Shown in pieces: positions 9,771 through 21,700 of a stretch of DNA of 64,000 nt (position 1 is the stretch's first letter; each line of letters starts with the position of its first letter). This DNA is from Apoda limacodes. Taxonomy: Eukaryota > Arthropoda > Insecta > Lepidoptera > Limacodidae. Below the pieces are notes generated by a model. It was not told the DNA's origin, searched no databases, and worked only from the letters and a program-made list of their open reading frames with translations. A program made the translations under genes and the position numbers. The DNA lies in assembly GCA_946406115.1 (NCBI GenBank), contig OX291540.1, forward strand, positions 9,792,563 to 9,856,562, read 5' to 3'.

Positions 9771-10484
9771 GGTTATGTTCATTATTGTTACAAATGGTTT
9801 CTTTTAGCAAATGCAAATTTGGCTATCTTTTGCACTATAAGTTCACGTTGTCTATATTTTAGCTAAAAATATCATAGTTTTTGGCGGAACATATAAGTTT
9901 TCGCGCCTAACACTTCTCTTCTCTATATTGTTCAATCCTTTAACGCCAGCCTTTTTAAAAGAGCATTTCGAACATCATTATTAAAACATTTTATTTATTT
10001 TTATATATTTTATATATTTATTATTAAAACTATGTAAGTATATTTTATTTATCTTCTATGTACATTTTTATTTGTGTGTAAAGTTTTTATTGTCATGCAG
10101 TTTTAGGTTGTTTGAAAGAAATTGCCTCCAGGCAATAAGGCGGCCTTTTTTTAATTATTGTTTTAATGTTACATTTTTGTATTTTGATGTACAATAAAGA
10201 ATATTTGTATTGTATTGTATAGATATACGGTAAAAAAGGACTATTAAAGGTAAACTTTTTTGATAAACGACGTGAAAGTACATCCAATAACCCTTTTTTC
10301 GGACGACCACCTTTTAATAGTAGGAAAAAAGTTACAACAGCATTTCATAAAACTTATATATACCGCCAAAAACTATGATATTTTTAGCTAAAATATAGAC
10401 AACGTGAACTTATACTGCAAAAGATAGCCAAATTTGCATTTGCTAAAAGCAACCATTTGTAACAATAATGAACAAAACATAATA
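9771..10484. mobile_element. Fold-back element with ~130-bp inverted arms
   Basis: Bases 9771-9901 and 10347-10484 are long inverted copies. The left reads TTTGGCTATCTTTTGCACTA and later AAAAATATCATAGTTTTTGGC; the right contains the reverse complement of both blocks in the expected order. Divergence is only a few percent plus small indels, so the insertion is fairly recent. The ~445-bp centre is AT-rich and non-coding. The structure is that of a large MITE or Foldback-type element; the superfamily is unknown. Confidence 0.7.
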
Positions 10485-10555
10485 ACGAATGGATGTTCTT
10501 TTTATCACTACAGTCAGTGATTTGAGTGAAATTTAAAAGAAGGTAAAGTAGAAAT

Positions 10556-11010
10556 TACTGGTGGAGAAAGATTTTTCAATATTTCTTCTTTCAAACTGTC
10601 CGCAAGAGTAGTTGTTGAAGCGAAATGCTGATTGCATTGATGTCAATATTATGTGGCTCAGATAATCTGAGCGAGATTTGCCAATTCCAAGAGTGCGCAA
10701 GAATTTCCACGCCTGAGCTGGCGCACCATTGTCGATAGAGTTATGAATTCGTTGATGTTGAGCATCTCTACATAGCCTGTTGCAGCGATTTCGTAGTTGT
10801 CTATTACACTCTTAGTTTTGATCAGAAGGATTCTATTTACATTTTGCTTTGGCACGATATCTTTGGTCCATTAAGGATTTAATTCCACTAGTTAGCCAGG
10901 GCGCAGGTGAATGTTTTACTTGCACTGGATGGATCGGTTCATGTAGATCATACAATTGCGTTAGTAGTGAGTTAAAAAAATTTAGCTGATCATTAACCGA
11001 ATAACTATTT
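10556..11010 (-). pseudogene. jockey/CR1-like LINE fragment (linker between endonuclease and RT)
   Basis: On the - strand, conceptual translation gives FNSLLTQLYDLHEPIHPVQ then PAPWLTSGIKSLMDQRYRAK. After stops and a frame change it continues LRNRCNRLCRDAQHQRIHNS and APAQAWKFLRTLGIGKSRSD. This order (HxP, PW.., a basic LRN segment, then WKFLR) is the stretch between the endonuclease and reverse transcriptase domains of jockey-superfamily LINE ORF2. It is a short, stop-ridden scrap; no RT follows. Confidence 0.65.
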
Positions 11011-11917
11011 TCAATTAACGACCAATATTTAAGGAATCTTTAGAGATGAAGAGGGACGAACTCAAGAAACTTATATATTGAACGAACATCATATCTATGA
11101 CGGACCTAAAGAATGATAGTATATTTATTCCCTTTATAGCAAACGTTATGGGAACCATAAGACTTTGTGTTCTGTAATCTCTACGTGTACAATGCAACAA
11201 CTTTTCTGTCCTTCTGGTGCGCGTTCATAATCCCAGCTCACTGCACTGACAGCAGGATAGCAAGTTCATTTTCCTGTAGTGCAGAAAGAGACAGCGCAAA
11301 ATTCTACTCTGGTATAGTTGGTTATTGAACGCGTCCATGAACTTGTTGTTGGGTCGTTAGTATCACTGTAAGATTAGACTATTTCAATATGACGGCGGTA
11401 GTTTTGATTTTCGACCGCCGGATCAGAAGGACACCGCATTTCCTAGCCAGATGTAAAAAAATTGTCGCAAAAGTTTAACAGTGACGAAGCAAAACTGAAG
11501 TCACTTGACTCACTTGCAATCGAACGAATTGTGGCCAAAGCGCGTAAGCGCGCTCATTAGTTAACCTAAAAACTCAAGGAATGAATAAAAAAAATAAACA
11601 AATTATTTTCGTTTTCTCATTTATTATATTTTACGTAACATGATTATTTCTTGCTGTAACGAGCACCACAATACAATTTTCAGTTTTTTTGCGAAAAAAA
11701 CAATCAAATACATATTCATTAGGTATTACTATTTGTAATAAAATCAAACAGTGTAAACAAATTTACTGTATACTCGCAAATATAACGTCTTTTGTTAATA
11801 AATAAAATTTGTTAGTGCGGTAGCGCAATTTAAACCGACTTGGGCGTGCCGACCGACGGCACTACTGGCGCTTTTGGCGCAATACGGACCGCAGCCTAGG
11901 AAATGCGTTGCCACGCC
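11011..11917. other. Intergenic, no gene seen
   Basis: Contains no recognisable coding frame. A GC-richer patch at 11820-11905 precedes dispersed repeat B. Confidence 0.35.
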
Positions 11918-12090
11918 ATGATTTTTTAGGTTTTGCGATTGCACATGGATTGCACTTGCTTTGTGCTATCTCTTACTGTTTTGTTAAAAAAACAATTTGT
12001 TATCCTGCTGTTATAACAGTTAGTTAACTAACATGTTAGTGTCACGCGATTGCCAATTTTGTAAAATTTGCGAGCCATTGTGAGTTAAAA
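11918..12090. repeat. Dispersed repeat B, copy 2
   Basis: Matches 1198-1350 in the same orientation; this copy has a short extra segment around GTTATAACAGTTAGTTAAC. It directly abuts a family A MITE (12110-12330). Confidence 0.55.
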
Positions 12091-12109
12091 AACAGACTCT
12101 TGTCTTTAA

Positions 12110-12330
12110 AGCTATGTTCCAAATCACGCCGAGTAATTATCGCACGGTAACGTTGAAAAATCAATCCGTTCTGGATCGAGTGTTTGACAGTTAATTTTTA
12201 CACTGACAGGAGTGAATTTCAACCTTTTCTATGGCAGTGTAAAGAATTCAACTTGACAGTTGGAAAATTACCCTACCCGGTGCGTCCCAAAACCACTTTT
12301 TTAACTTCCTCGTTGCGATTTGGAATGCAC
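12110..12330 (+). mobile_element. MITE-like repeat family A, copy 3
   Basis: Begins GCTATGTTCCAAATCACGCC and ends CGTTGCGATTTGGAATGCACC. The outer ~10 bases (GTTCCAAATC) form an inverted pair. The copy at 18925-19143 is nearly identical across its length. Non-coding. Confidence 0.65.
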
Positions 12331-12651
12331 CCTAAGAGGAACACAAAAAACACAAACAAAAGAAACACAAATTTGTTTTTGTTTATTCTTTCAGTTTTGG
12401 ATGGTTGCAAGATGGGTCGGTTAGTTTTTATTTACTTCTGGCACAAACAAAATTTTGTTATAATTAACAACATATTATGCATACTATCTGGTAATTCAAC
12501 ATTCGCTTCATGAATTATCAAATTAAATATCCCGTCTTACAATAGGTATGAGAAACGGAGGTATTATGCATAAAATTGATAAAGCTACTTTCACTTCAAA
12601 ATACTTGAAATATTGCTGCAAAGAAAGAAAACTACAGAATTGAATGAAAAA

Positions 12652-12765
12652 ATGGATTCTGAAGACGACTTACAGCCTTTAGTTGTTAACGCATCTGACT
12701 GTCCATTAGACGCATTTTTGGAGCTAACTATACAGAATATCAATACTGATCCAGAGTTTGAACAG
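12652..12765 (+). CDS. ATP13A3: ATP13A3-like exon 1 (start codon)
   Basis: Residues 1-38, starting MDSEDDLQPL and ending NTDPEFEQ before donor GTAGGT. The phase 0 end meets the phase 0 start of exon 2, giving ..EFEQ-VVYGYRRS, where the acidic lead-in then Y-G-Y matches P5B N-termini. No in-frame ATG lies between this one and the upstream stop at 12580. An alternative start is an ATG at 19692, in frame just before exon 2 (MPLSQVVYGY), which would give a shorter protein. Confidence 0.65.
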
Positions 12766-15700
12766 GTAGGTACAATAATTAAATTGTAATTATTGCCTAT
12801 CACAGTTTTTATCTATGTTGTAATAAATTCAATTGTGTTAAGCCCGAAACATACAAAGGTAAAATTATAGATGCAGGCTCATTGAATGAAGGGTTTGGGG
12901 AAGGGAACTGGGGGACTGCACTGTACTGTACTTTGTCTGCTATTATTGTTTGACCTAATTTTTTTTGGGGGTAGAACTTACTGTCATTAATCTATTCACA
13001 AAATTCTATCTCGCAGAAATCCATAGTTGTTGAGCAATAAAAGTAGAAAATTCACTGTCAAAAGATAACTTTGGTTTTAACTTGCATATTAAAACAACGA
13101 AAATCTGTGCACCTAAAAAATGTTACAGTAAGTAGATGTTGATTGTCTACGATTTCATTTTGAGTGTAGGATTTGACAAAAGGTTAAAAATAATTGATTA
13201 AATATGCTTTGTTCATAATTAAAAGAATATATTATCTTATGGAATAATTTATCTGTTTCGTATTTTAAGACTGTATTTATTTACAGTTGCCCACAGGTTA
13301 TGGGCCCAGCACCCTTCCACTGTGCCGAGTTCTTAATCTCTTTCAGTGTATTGTTACACCCCACTTTTTTTACTTTCAAGTCTTATTCTCATTTAGCTTC
13401 ATTAATGTTATGTTTTATTATCTCAGGAACTTCAAATTGGTTCTGCATCGGATATACTTTTGTGAGATGAGTGTAGTCGTTCAAAACTGTCACCATATAT
13501 CTGAGGCGACATGACATCATTGCTAGTACGAGTCATGACGTCGCATAATCACCTTAATACTGGCCAATGCACTTTGAATTGCCAGTCAACGGACCGCGAA
13601 CCCTTATAGACATAGGCTTGTCTATACACACTGTCGTGCCTAGCCACATGTGTAACACAGTGGTGACATTACCAAAATAACGCGTGGTTTGGTAACAACA
13701 AAGAACGATGTCAGTGCAAAGTATAGCTTAAGTGAAAGCATTGCCAGCAAAGTCAGCGCAGGTGTTAGTGACTTTGAGGATACCTGATTTCTGGATGGAC
13801 TCGCCCAGGGTATGGTTCCTGCAATTTGAAGCGGTAGTTTTTAGCAGCACAAAAGGTAGGCAATAAAAAAAATTTGATCAAGCCATCAAATAGCTAAATT
13901 AGGGAAGCAGCAATGTGAGCAAATAGCAGACATTTTATCTGATCTGCCAGAAACAGGCAAATACCAGTCTCCAATGCAGATTACTCAGCATTTACAAGGT
14001 ATTAGAGAGCACACGAATTTGCAAGGCGAACAAAAACCCTTATAATTGTTTAGAAGTATGAAGGAACTAGCGCAGAAAAATCTGCCAAACTCGGTAAAAG
14101 CAGTGTTAGTGGTAGCTGATGTCGCAGGGCTGGACAGCCTGGCACTTATGGCAGATAAAATAATGGAAACATTACACACTTCTCAATATCAGTAGCGTAG
14201 ATGCCACCAGTAGGAAGGATGTTGCGCAATCTGGCACACAGCAGCCCACAGATGAAATAGGTGCATTAACAAAAAGAATGCTTGAGGTCAAGTTGGACAA
14301 ACTAGTCAGCAAACACAACTCTAGGTCTAGGTCACGATCTTTCGTCACGACATTTCAGCGATTTATGAATGACTCAGTAGAAAATTTTAGAAAAAGGTAT
14401 AAGGCCATTGAATGACAAGTTTCAAGCCATAATAGATTTTCCAAAGCCTAAGACCGTGGAACAGTTACGCAGATTCCTTGGCATGGTTAATTTTTACACA
14501 CACAGGTCACATTTACCTAAAGCTGCAGCATTGCTAGCTGAATCACACACTTAAGCAAGTCCAAAAGCGTGAAAAAACGCTATTGTGTGGACAAAGGAAG
14601 GTGAGGCAGCATTGTGGCTTGCAAAATATGTTTACCAAACGTGCAACGCTGTGTTACCCGAAACCGGACGCAGCTATGGCCCTAATGACCGACGCGTCCG
14701 ATAACTGCGTAGGCACAATTTTACAAAACAGGAAGCAGGCGACTGAAAACCTTGGCTTACTTTTCTAAGAAGCTAAGCCCATGCCAACAAAAGTACAGCA
14801 CATTTAACAGGGAGCTTTTGGCCATACACTTAGCCATACAGCAGTTTAGGTACCTAAGGCAGAGAATTCACTTTATATATGGATCACAAGCTGTTAACTC
14901 ATGCCATGAGCGGGAAACGAAGTGCAAAAGAAACACCACATCGCACCAGGCAACATAGACATCTGTCGACAAAATGGCTGAAACCCTCGGGAAACTAAGA
15001 CAATTAGGCTCAGCGAGCACTAAGAGGTCACAAATTGCAATGAAGAGAGAGATGTGTTGATGTTCAGCTCAAAGACCGTTGCTAGATCTCGCATCTCGGG
15101 TGTTCTCGCCAAAGAATGAGCTGATCATACGTCTCCATGGATGCTAGTCTAGTTACGGCTAGCTTTCTCGTGTGACCCAAAGGAGGTCTGAGGAGGGACG
15201 AAATGGCAATCTTGTCAGAAAATGACCGAATTAGAGCCTGGCTGTGTTATTCACAAAGAACACTTCACAGTCCTGGACTCCAAGGTTCTGGCAAGATGCA
15301 CTTGGAGGCTCTTCTACTTCCCAAAACAGCTAAATCGACGAGAGGGTACCAAGTTGCTGACACACTTTCCCGCGTAGAAACAGTCACTTCTCCTACTGTC
15401 GTTGACTATCAAAAGGCTCAAGAGTCCTACAGGGAACAATAGCGACTGTTGGCTGACGGCACAAAAGTCTTTTATTTTAAATAATTTGTTTTGTGAACCA
15501 ACTAGAATTGCTGTATCCAGTGCCACTTGCATCGACAATATATTTACTGACATAAAACCAATTCAAAAATCAATTATAAGCAATCTAGAGTTAGATCATT
15601 GTGGACAGTTAGTGGTTTAAGAAAGTAAGAATAGTATTACTAAAAAGGAAATTAAATTTATACCAATAACAACTAAATGGGTTGAATCATTTAAATCTAA

Positions 15701-18700
15701 CTTAATGCATAAACTTCCAGATTTGCTTTATAATGGCGACCCAAATGATATCTTGACACTATTACTACAGAGTATAATAAAATATTTACTGCAAAAAAGA
15801 AACTTATTTCCAGTCGCTTTAGTTTTAGTGAATGGGCTACCCCAGGAATTCATAAAAGTAGGCGTAAACTGTATGAATTATATAAAGAAAAAACATATAA
15901 TAATAGCCAAATATTTAGGGAATATTTAAAAAAATACTCAAAAACCTTTAAAAAGGTCTGTCTTGTTGCAAAAGCAATTCACCTCAGACATAAAGTAAAA
16001 AATTCAACAAATAAAATAAAAACTACATGGAACATAATAAATAATGAAACTGGTAAAGCTAGGAATTCTTGTCAGGACTTTGAGTTGATTACAATCAATG
16101 ATGCTAGTTTTAAAACAAATTCTGAGGTAGCAGTTGCCTTTGAACAGTTTTTTAGGAATATTCCATTCAAAACAACTGAACATCTAAACTCAAGTCCAAT
16201 CTTAGCAGAAAAATTATTAAAAACTAGTGTTCCTGAATGTAACATTCCCTTTGTATTTAAAAACATTAGTCCTACAGATATCATTAATACATTTAAAACA
16301 TTAGAAATTAAAAACACCACAGACCTTTGGGGACTTACTGTATAAACTATAAATTCAATTATTCATGTTATAGCACAACCCTTAGCCATTATTTTTAATA
16401 GTTGTGTTGATAGTGGTGTGATTCCTGATGAGATGAAACTTAGCAAAGTTATACCTCTTTTTAAATCAGGTAGTTCAACAGATCCTACTAATTTTCGGCC
16501 TATTTCAATACTACCTATACTCAGTAAAGTTTTTGAAAAAATCATACTTTGTCAAATGTTAAGCCATTTCTGTATTAATGAGCTACTTAGTAGTAAATAG
16601 TTTGGCTTTATGAAAGGCCGTTCCACAACCGATGCAGGAGTGGCACTATTAAAAAATATATATAACGCCTGGGAGGATTCGCATGACGCCCTTGGAGTGT
16701 TTGTGATTTATCTAAGGCATTTGACTGTGTTCAACATGAAAATCTCATCAGGAAGCTACATCACTATGGTATTAGAAGCAAAGCTCTCGACCTTTTGACA
16801 TCCTATATGACTAGGAGAGTACAGAAAATAGATGTCAACGGTGAAAGATCTCCGGGATTAGCAGTCACTATGGGAGTCCCTCAGGGCTCAATTTTAGGTC
16901 CTTTTCTATTTCTTATTTACATTAATGAGCTCCCATATAATGTAAAAAACCATGTCTTTTTTGCTGATGACACCTCTTTGCTTTTTAAAGTTAAGAGACG
17001 ACAGGCATATTATAATGAATTAAATAATGCCCTTTCTAAAATTGTAAATTGGTTTAACGCTAATAATTTGTTACTTAATGAAAAAAAAACCAAATGTGTT
17101 AAATTTACATTACCAAATGTTAGTCAGAGACAGACATGTGTTAATATTAATGGCGAGCAATTAGAACTTGTTAATTCAACAGTCTTTCTTGGCATAACGC
17201 TGGACTCCAAAGTTCAATGGGGTCCTCATATTCATAACCTAGCCAAAAAACTTAGCTCTGCTGTGTATGCGATCAAGAAAATAAGACAATTGACCGATGT
17301 CGACACTGCAAAAATAGTATATATTAGCTATTTCCATAGTTTAATGACATATGGTATCCTATTGTGGGGTAGCGCTGCTGATGTAAATACAATATTTTTG
17401 TTACAAAAAAGGGCAATTCGTGCTATTTATAAATTAGGATCTAGGATATCTCTGAGGGATAGGTTTAGGGAAGTAAAAATTTTAACTTTAGTGTCGCAGT
17501 ACATATATGAAAATCTTTTATATGTACATAAAAATATCAATAGTTTCAGCAAGAAAAGTGACGTTCACAAAGTAAATACTAGAAGTAAAAATAAGCTGTT
17601 GGTGCATGATACACATCTACACAAAATAAGTAACTCTTTTATGGGGCAATGTATACACTTTTACAACAAAGTTCCCAATAAAATTCAAAATCTATCAATA
17701 AGTAAATTTAAATCTTTTATCAAGCAGGTACTTTGTAAAAAGGCATACTACAATATTTCAGACTATGTGAATGATAAAAATCCTTGGGACTGATGATGCT
17801 CAAATACAGGATGCATAGGTAAACCAAATTAAAATGGAAATAACATAAAATTGTACGACTAAAAAATTTTTATTTAAAACATTAATTGTATTTTTAGTTT
17901 ATTTGTATTATTGATAGTGTTTTTAAAAGAGTAACTATCGAGTTTCTTGCCGGATTCTTCTCGGTAGAAATCAACAACATTGTGAACCGGCAGGAAGGTG
18001 GGAGGGTTCAAAAAATAATATTTTATAACTTTGACGATTCAAAAGTGATTGTAAAATCCTTATTTGAATAAACCATTTTGACTTTTGACTTTTTGACTTT
18101 TGAAATGCTGAGACAAAAAAAATAAGTTTACCCGATACTAACATTGAGATGACAATGAGATATCAACCGGTAAACAAACGCGATACATAACTTAAGTCAT
18201 CCCGGTATTCGCACCTGGCGAAAAATGGTGGCTGATAAGTTCTGCTGGAAGAACATGAACCGTGAAACAGGCCTATTGGCAAAGACCTGCTTACAATGCC
18301 AAAAATCAAAGGTAACAAGGCCCACTGTTTCAGGGTTGGGAAATTCGCCCCAACTGAACGGTTCCAACACATTCACATAGCAGGGTGGTTATAGTTATAT
18401 CACATAACAGTCATTGATCGTGCAACCAGATGGCAAGAATTCTTTCCCAGCGAGCATGATATTTATGAGGGATGGATATGGTGATTTGGTTCACCTAACT
18501 GTCTTACTACGGACCAGGGAACCAAATTTGGGGAATACAATCACCGCGATACTGGCCCATGCATTTTTAAACAATTAAACATATCATTGTTTGATTTATT
18601 GCCTTTATTTTTCTATGATAAATTAACTTTAAACCTCTTTGTAACAAAATAGCATACATATAACGCGTCGATTTATCAGCATAAAGGTAACCTTGTATAT

Positions 18701-21700
18701 GCATAGTGTAAATTGAATTACTGATAAATCCAACTAAAAACGTTTGTATTGTATAAATTCTTATCTGTTTTGTAATAGAATTGGTTATATGAGTTCACAG
18801 TCAATGAGCAATTTAATTTTACTGATAAGATAATGAGCTTGTTAGTATATATGATTAAGGACAAGGCATATGCGTTTCCAGTAACTATTAGTCAAGCAGT
18901 AGCAAACTAGCTAAAATGTCTTTTAAGGCTATGTTCCAAATCACGCCGAGTAATTATCGCACGGTAAAGTTGAAAAATCAACCCGTTCTGAAACGAGTGT
19001 TTGACAGTTAATTTTTCCACTGACAGGAGTTAATTTAAACCTTTTCTATGGCAGTGTAAAGAATTCAACTTGACAGTTGGAAAATTACTCTACTCTGGGC
19101 GTCCCAAAACCACTTTTTTAACTTCCTCATTGCGATTTCGAAACTGATTTGGGCCTGGCAAATTTTAATATTAGTAAAAGGTTAATATAATGAGCATTAA
19201 TAAATATTTTTACGTTTACGTCGATCTCTGCCTGCAACTTGGATAGGGACATATGAACTTTCCAATACCAATTATGTCATAATGGTGGCTTCAGCCTCGT
19301 ATAATGCCTTAATATAAGTGTACCACAGGACACAAAAAAATTATTATATAAATGATTGCCGCGTCACTCGTAATATTTATGACATAGTTGTCAGAAATAT
19401 GCATTGTGATGGTATTTTAACATTGTTATTTAATATTCTTTATCCATCCGACATAAATTTATAACAGAACAATATTAATTTAAATCTAAACCGATATAAC
19501 TATGAATTTACTTAGTTTGACTGTTACATATCCATTGCATGTCATATGGAAATTGGTGAATCTGCCAAACACTGCTGTCCAGCCTTTAAGTGAAGAAAAC
19601 ATTCAGGAGTAGTGACTGCTTGCGGATCCGAGGGGCGCAAGTTCGATCGAATATATGTTATCATTTATTACCTAACCTACAATATGTTTATATGCCTCTG
19701 TCGCAGGTCGTATATGGATACCGCCGTAGCAGATGGCGAACCGCACTGGTGCATGCTTTTTCCGTGTTGACTGCTGGTATACCGTTCCTTCTATTTCACT
19801 GGTGCCCGACATGGTACCTCTACATTACTTCAGTCAGATGCCAGTTCCAGATAGCGGATAAAGTGTTAGTTATAGTAAGTATCTGCTTTTATGAAAAACA
19901 CATCACAATATTAGACAACTTCTGCTTCTGTTATGACACAGATTATGTATAAAGCTTTTCAAGACAAAACATGGTAATGACTTTATCACCGTACCAACGC
20001 GCGTAAGCAACAGCAGGGTAAGGTTCTCCTTGTGTCTATTATTTTTCTATATAGAAATATATAACAATATTAGGACTGAATGACTGAATGGATTTTAATA
20101 AATTTAAATGAATTTTATTATTATTATAATTTGTCTTGTTGCATTGCGTGTTATAAGATTAATAATGTGCTAAACAAACTACGTTTAACGTCTTCTCGTT
20201 TATTATTCGAAACATGTATTTAAGTAGAAATTAAAAAAAAAAACAATTAAATTAAGTCTGTTTTAAATATTGTTGTTCAAATAATGCAACAAAAACCTGC
20301 ATTTTGGTGCAAATGTAAGAATTTTATTTTGAAAAACATTGAATTATGATGAAATCAAAATGTGTTTTTATATACATATATAAGTATTTGGCGACAGAAC
20401 ACATTCATTTGTGAACAATGAGTGTTATTATTTGATGCTCTGCACGATTATAATTTCAAATTCTCATTTGGTTTTAGAGTTAAGACAGTATTAGTTAGAG
20501 TAAAATTTTAAAACTTCAATTATTGTACAAATTAAATGACTACTTCTGATGATATCGGTAATACCCTATCTCTATTTATATAATAACCTATAATCAATTA
20601 TATAATTCCTTGAACTCTTCTAAATATTTCCTTATAATAATTATGCAATTGTTCATGTTTTCATTTAAAAAAATATTTGTTTTAGGAAACCTACCAACAG
20701 AAACACGAAAGTTTTTATATACATAGAATATTGGATAAGAATATCGGCGACACAAGGTTAGTCATAAAGTTATTGTACTTTAAATGAATGACTTATTAAT
20801 ATTCAGTATCGCACTTAAAGCAAGAAAACCACAATAATATATGAACTTAAAGGTAGCCTATTCAATAGCTTATTGTTCTCTTATTATAAAAGAATATACT
20901 CGTTAATTCTCTATAATAGGCAATATAAATATTTCTATATCAGCTGCATGTCCACAAAAAAATGAAGGAATTCAAATATTAGGTGCGACCTTGTGAGCTA
21001 TACATTATTGACATTCTATTATATTATACATATAGTAGAGAAGCCAAAAAGACATGGTATGTCTGAAAAATAACAGTGTTGATTTAATCAGTTTTAAGCT
21101 TTTATTTCCAATTTATATGACGGATGTAGATTACTATTTTGCATTTTTGTAACTTTTTAGTAATCCATATTATTTTTAAATACAATGCGTATTATTTTGC
21201 AGTGGGTTGATAAACCAGGGTTACAGTCATAGCCCTGACGAAAAGACTGCTGCCATAGACGTTTCTGGAGATTTGATAACTCCTATACATTTTGACGATG
21301 GATCCACGATCAGTAAGTACAACAATGGTCACAAAAGCGGTCTACATTTTTACAATGTCCTTTTTTCAATAAGAACATAGTTCACAATCTCTCAATTTAC
21401 GTTAATATACCTTTTTTAAAGTACTATAACGTTTTTAAAGTTGCTGTTTTTTTATAAATTCACGACAAATTAAGACTGCAACGATCTATTTTCAACTTAT
21501 TTCTTTAGAACAGTAAAAACAATTATTGATTTTTTATCAGATATACCATAAATATATTGAATGACTTAGACTGCGCTCAAAAACAATTTTCCCTCTTTTA
21601 ATTATTGTCTGTTTGAATGATTCTGGAAGCATCGATCGATCTTCAACCATTCGATTTTTGGTTCCGTAGATAAACAGGCAAAAATGGTACCCCTCACAAA

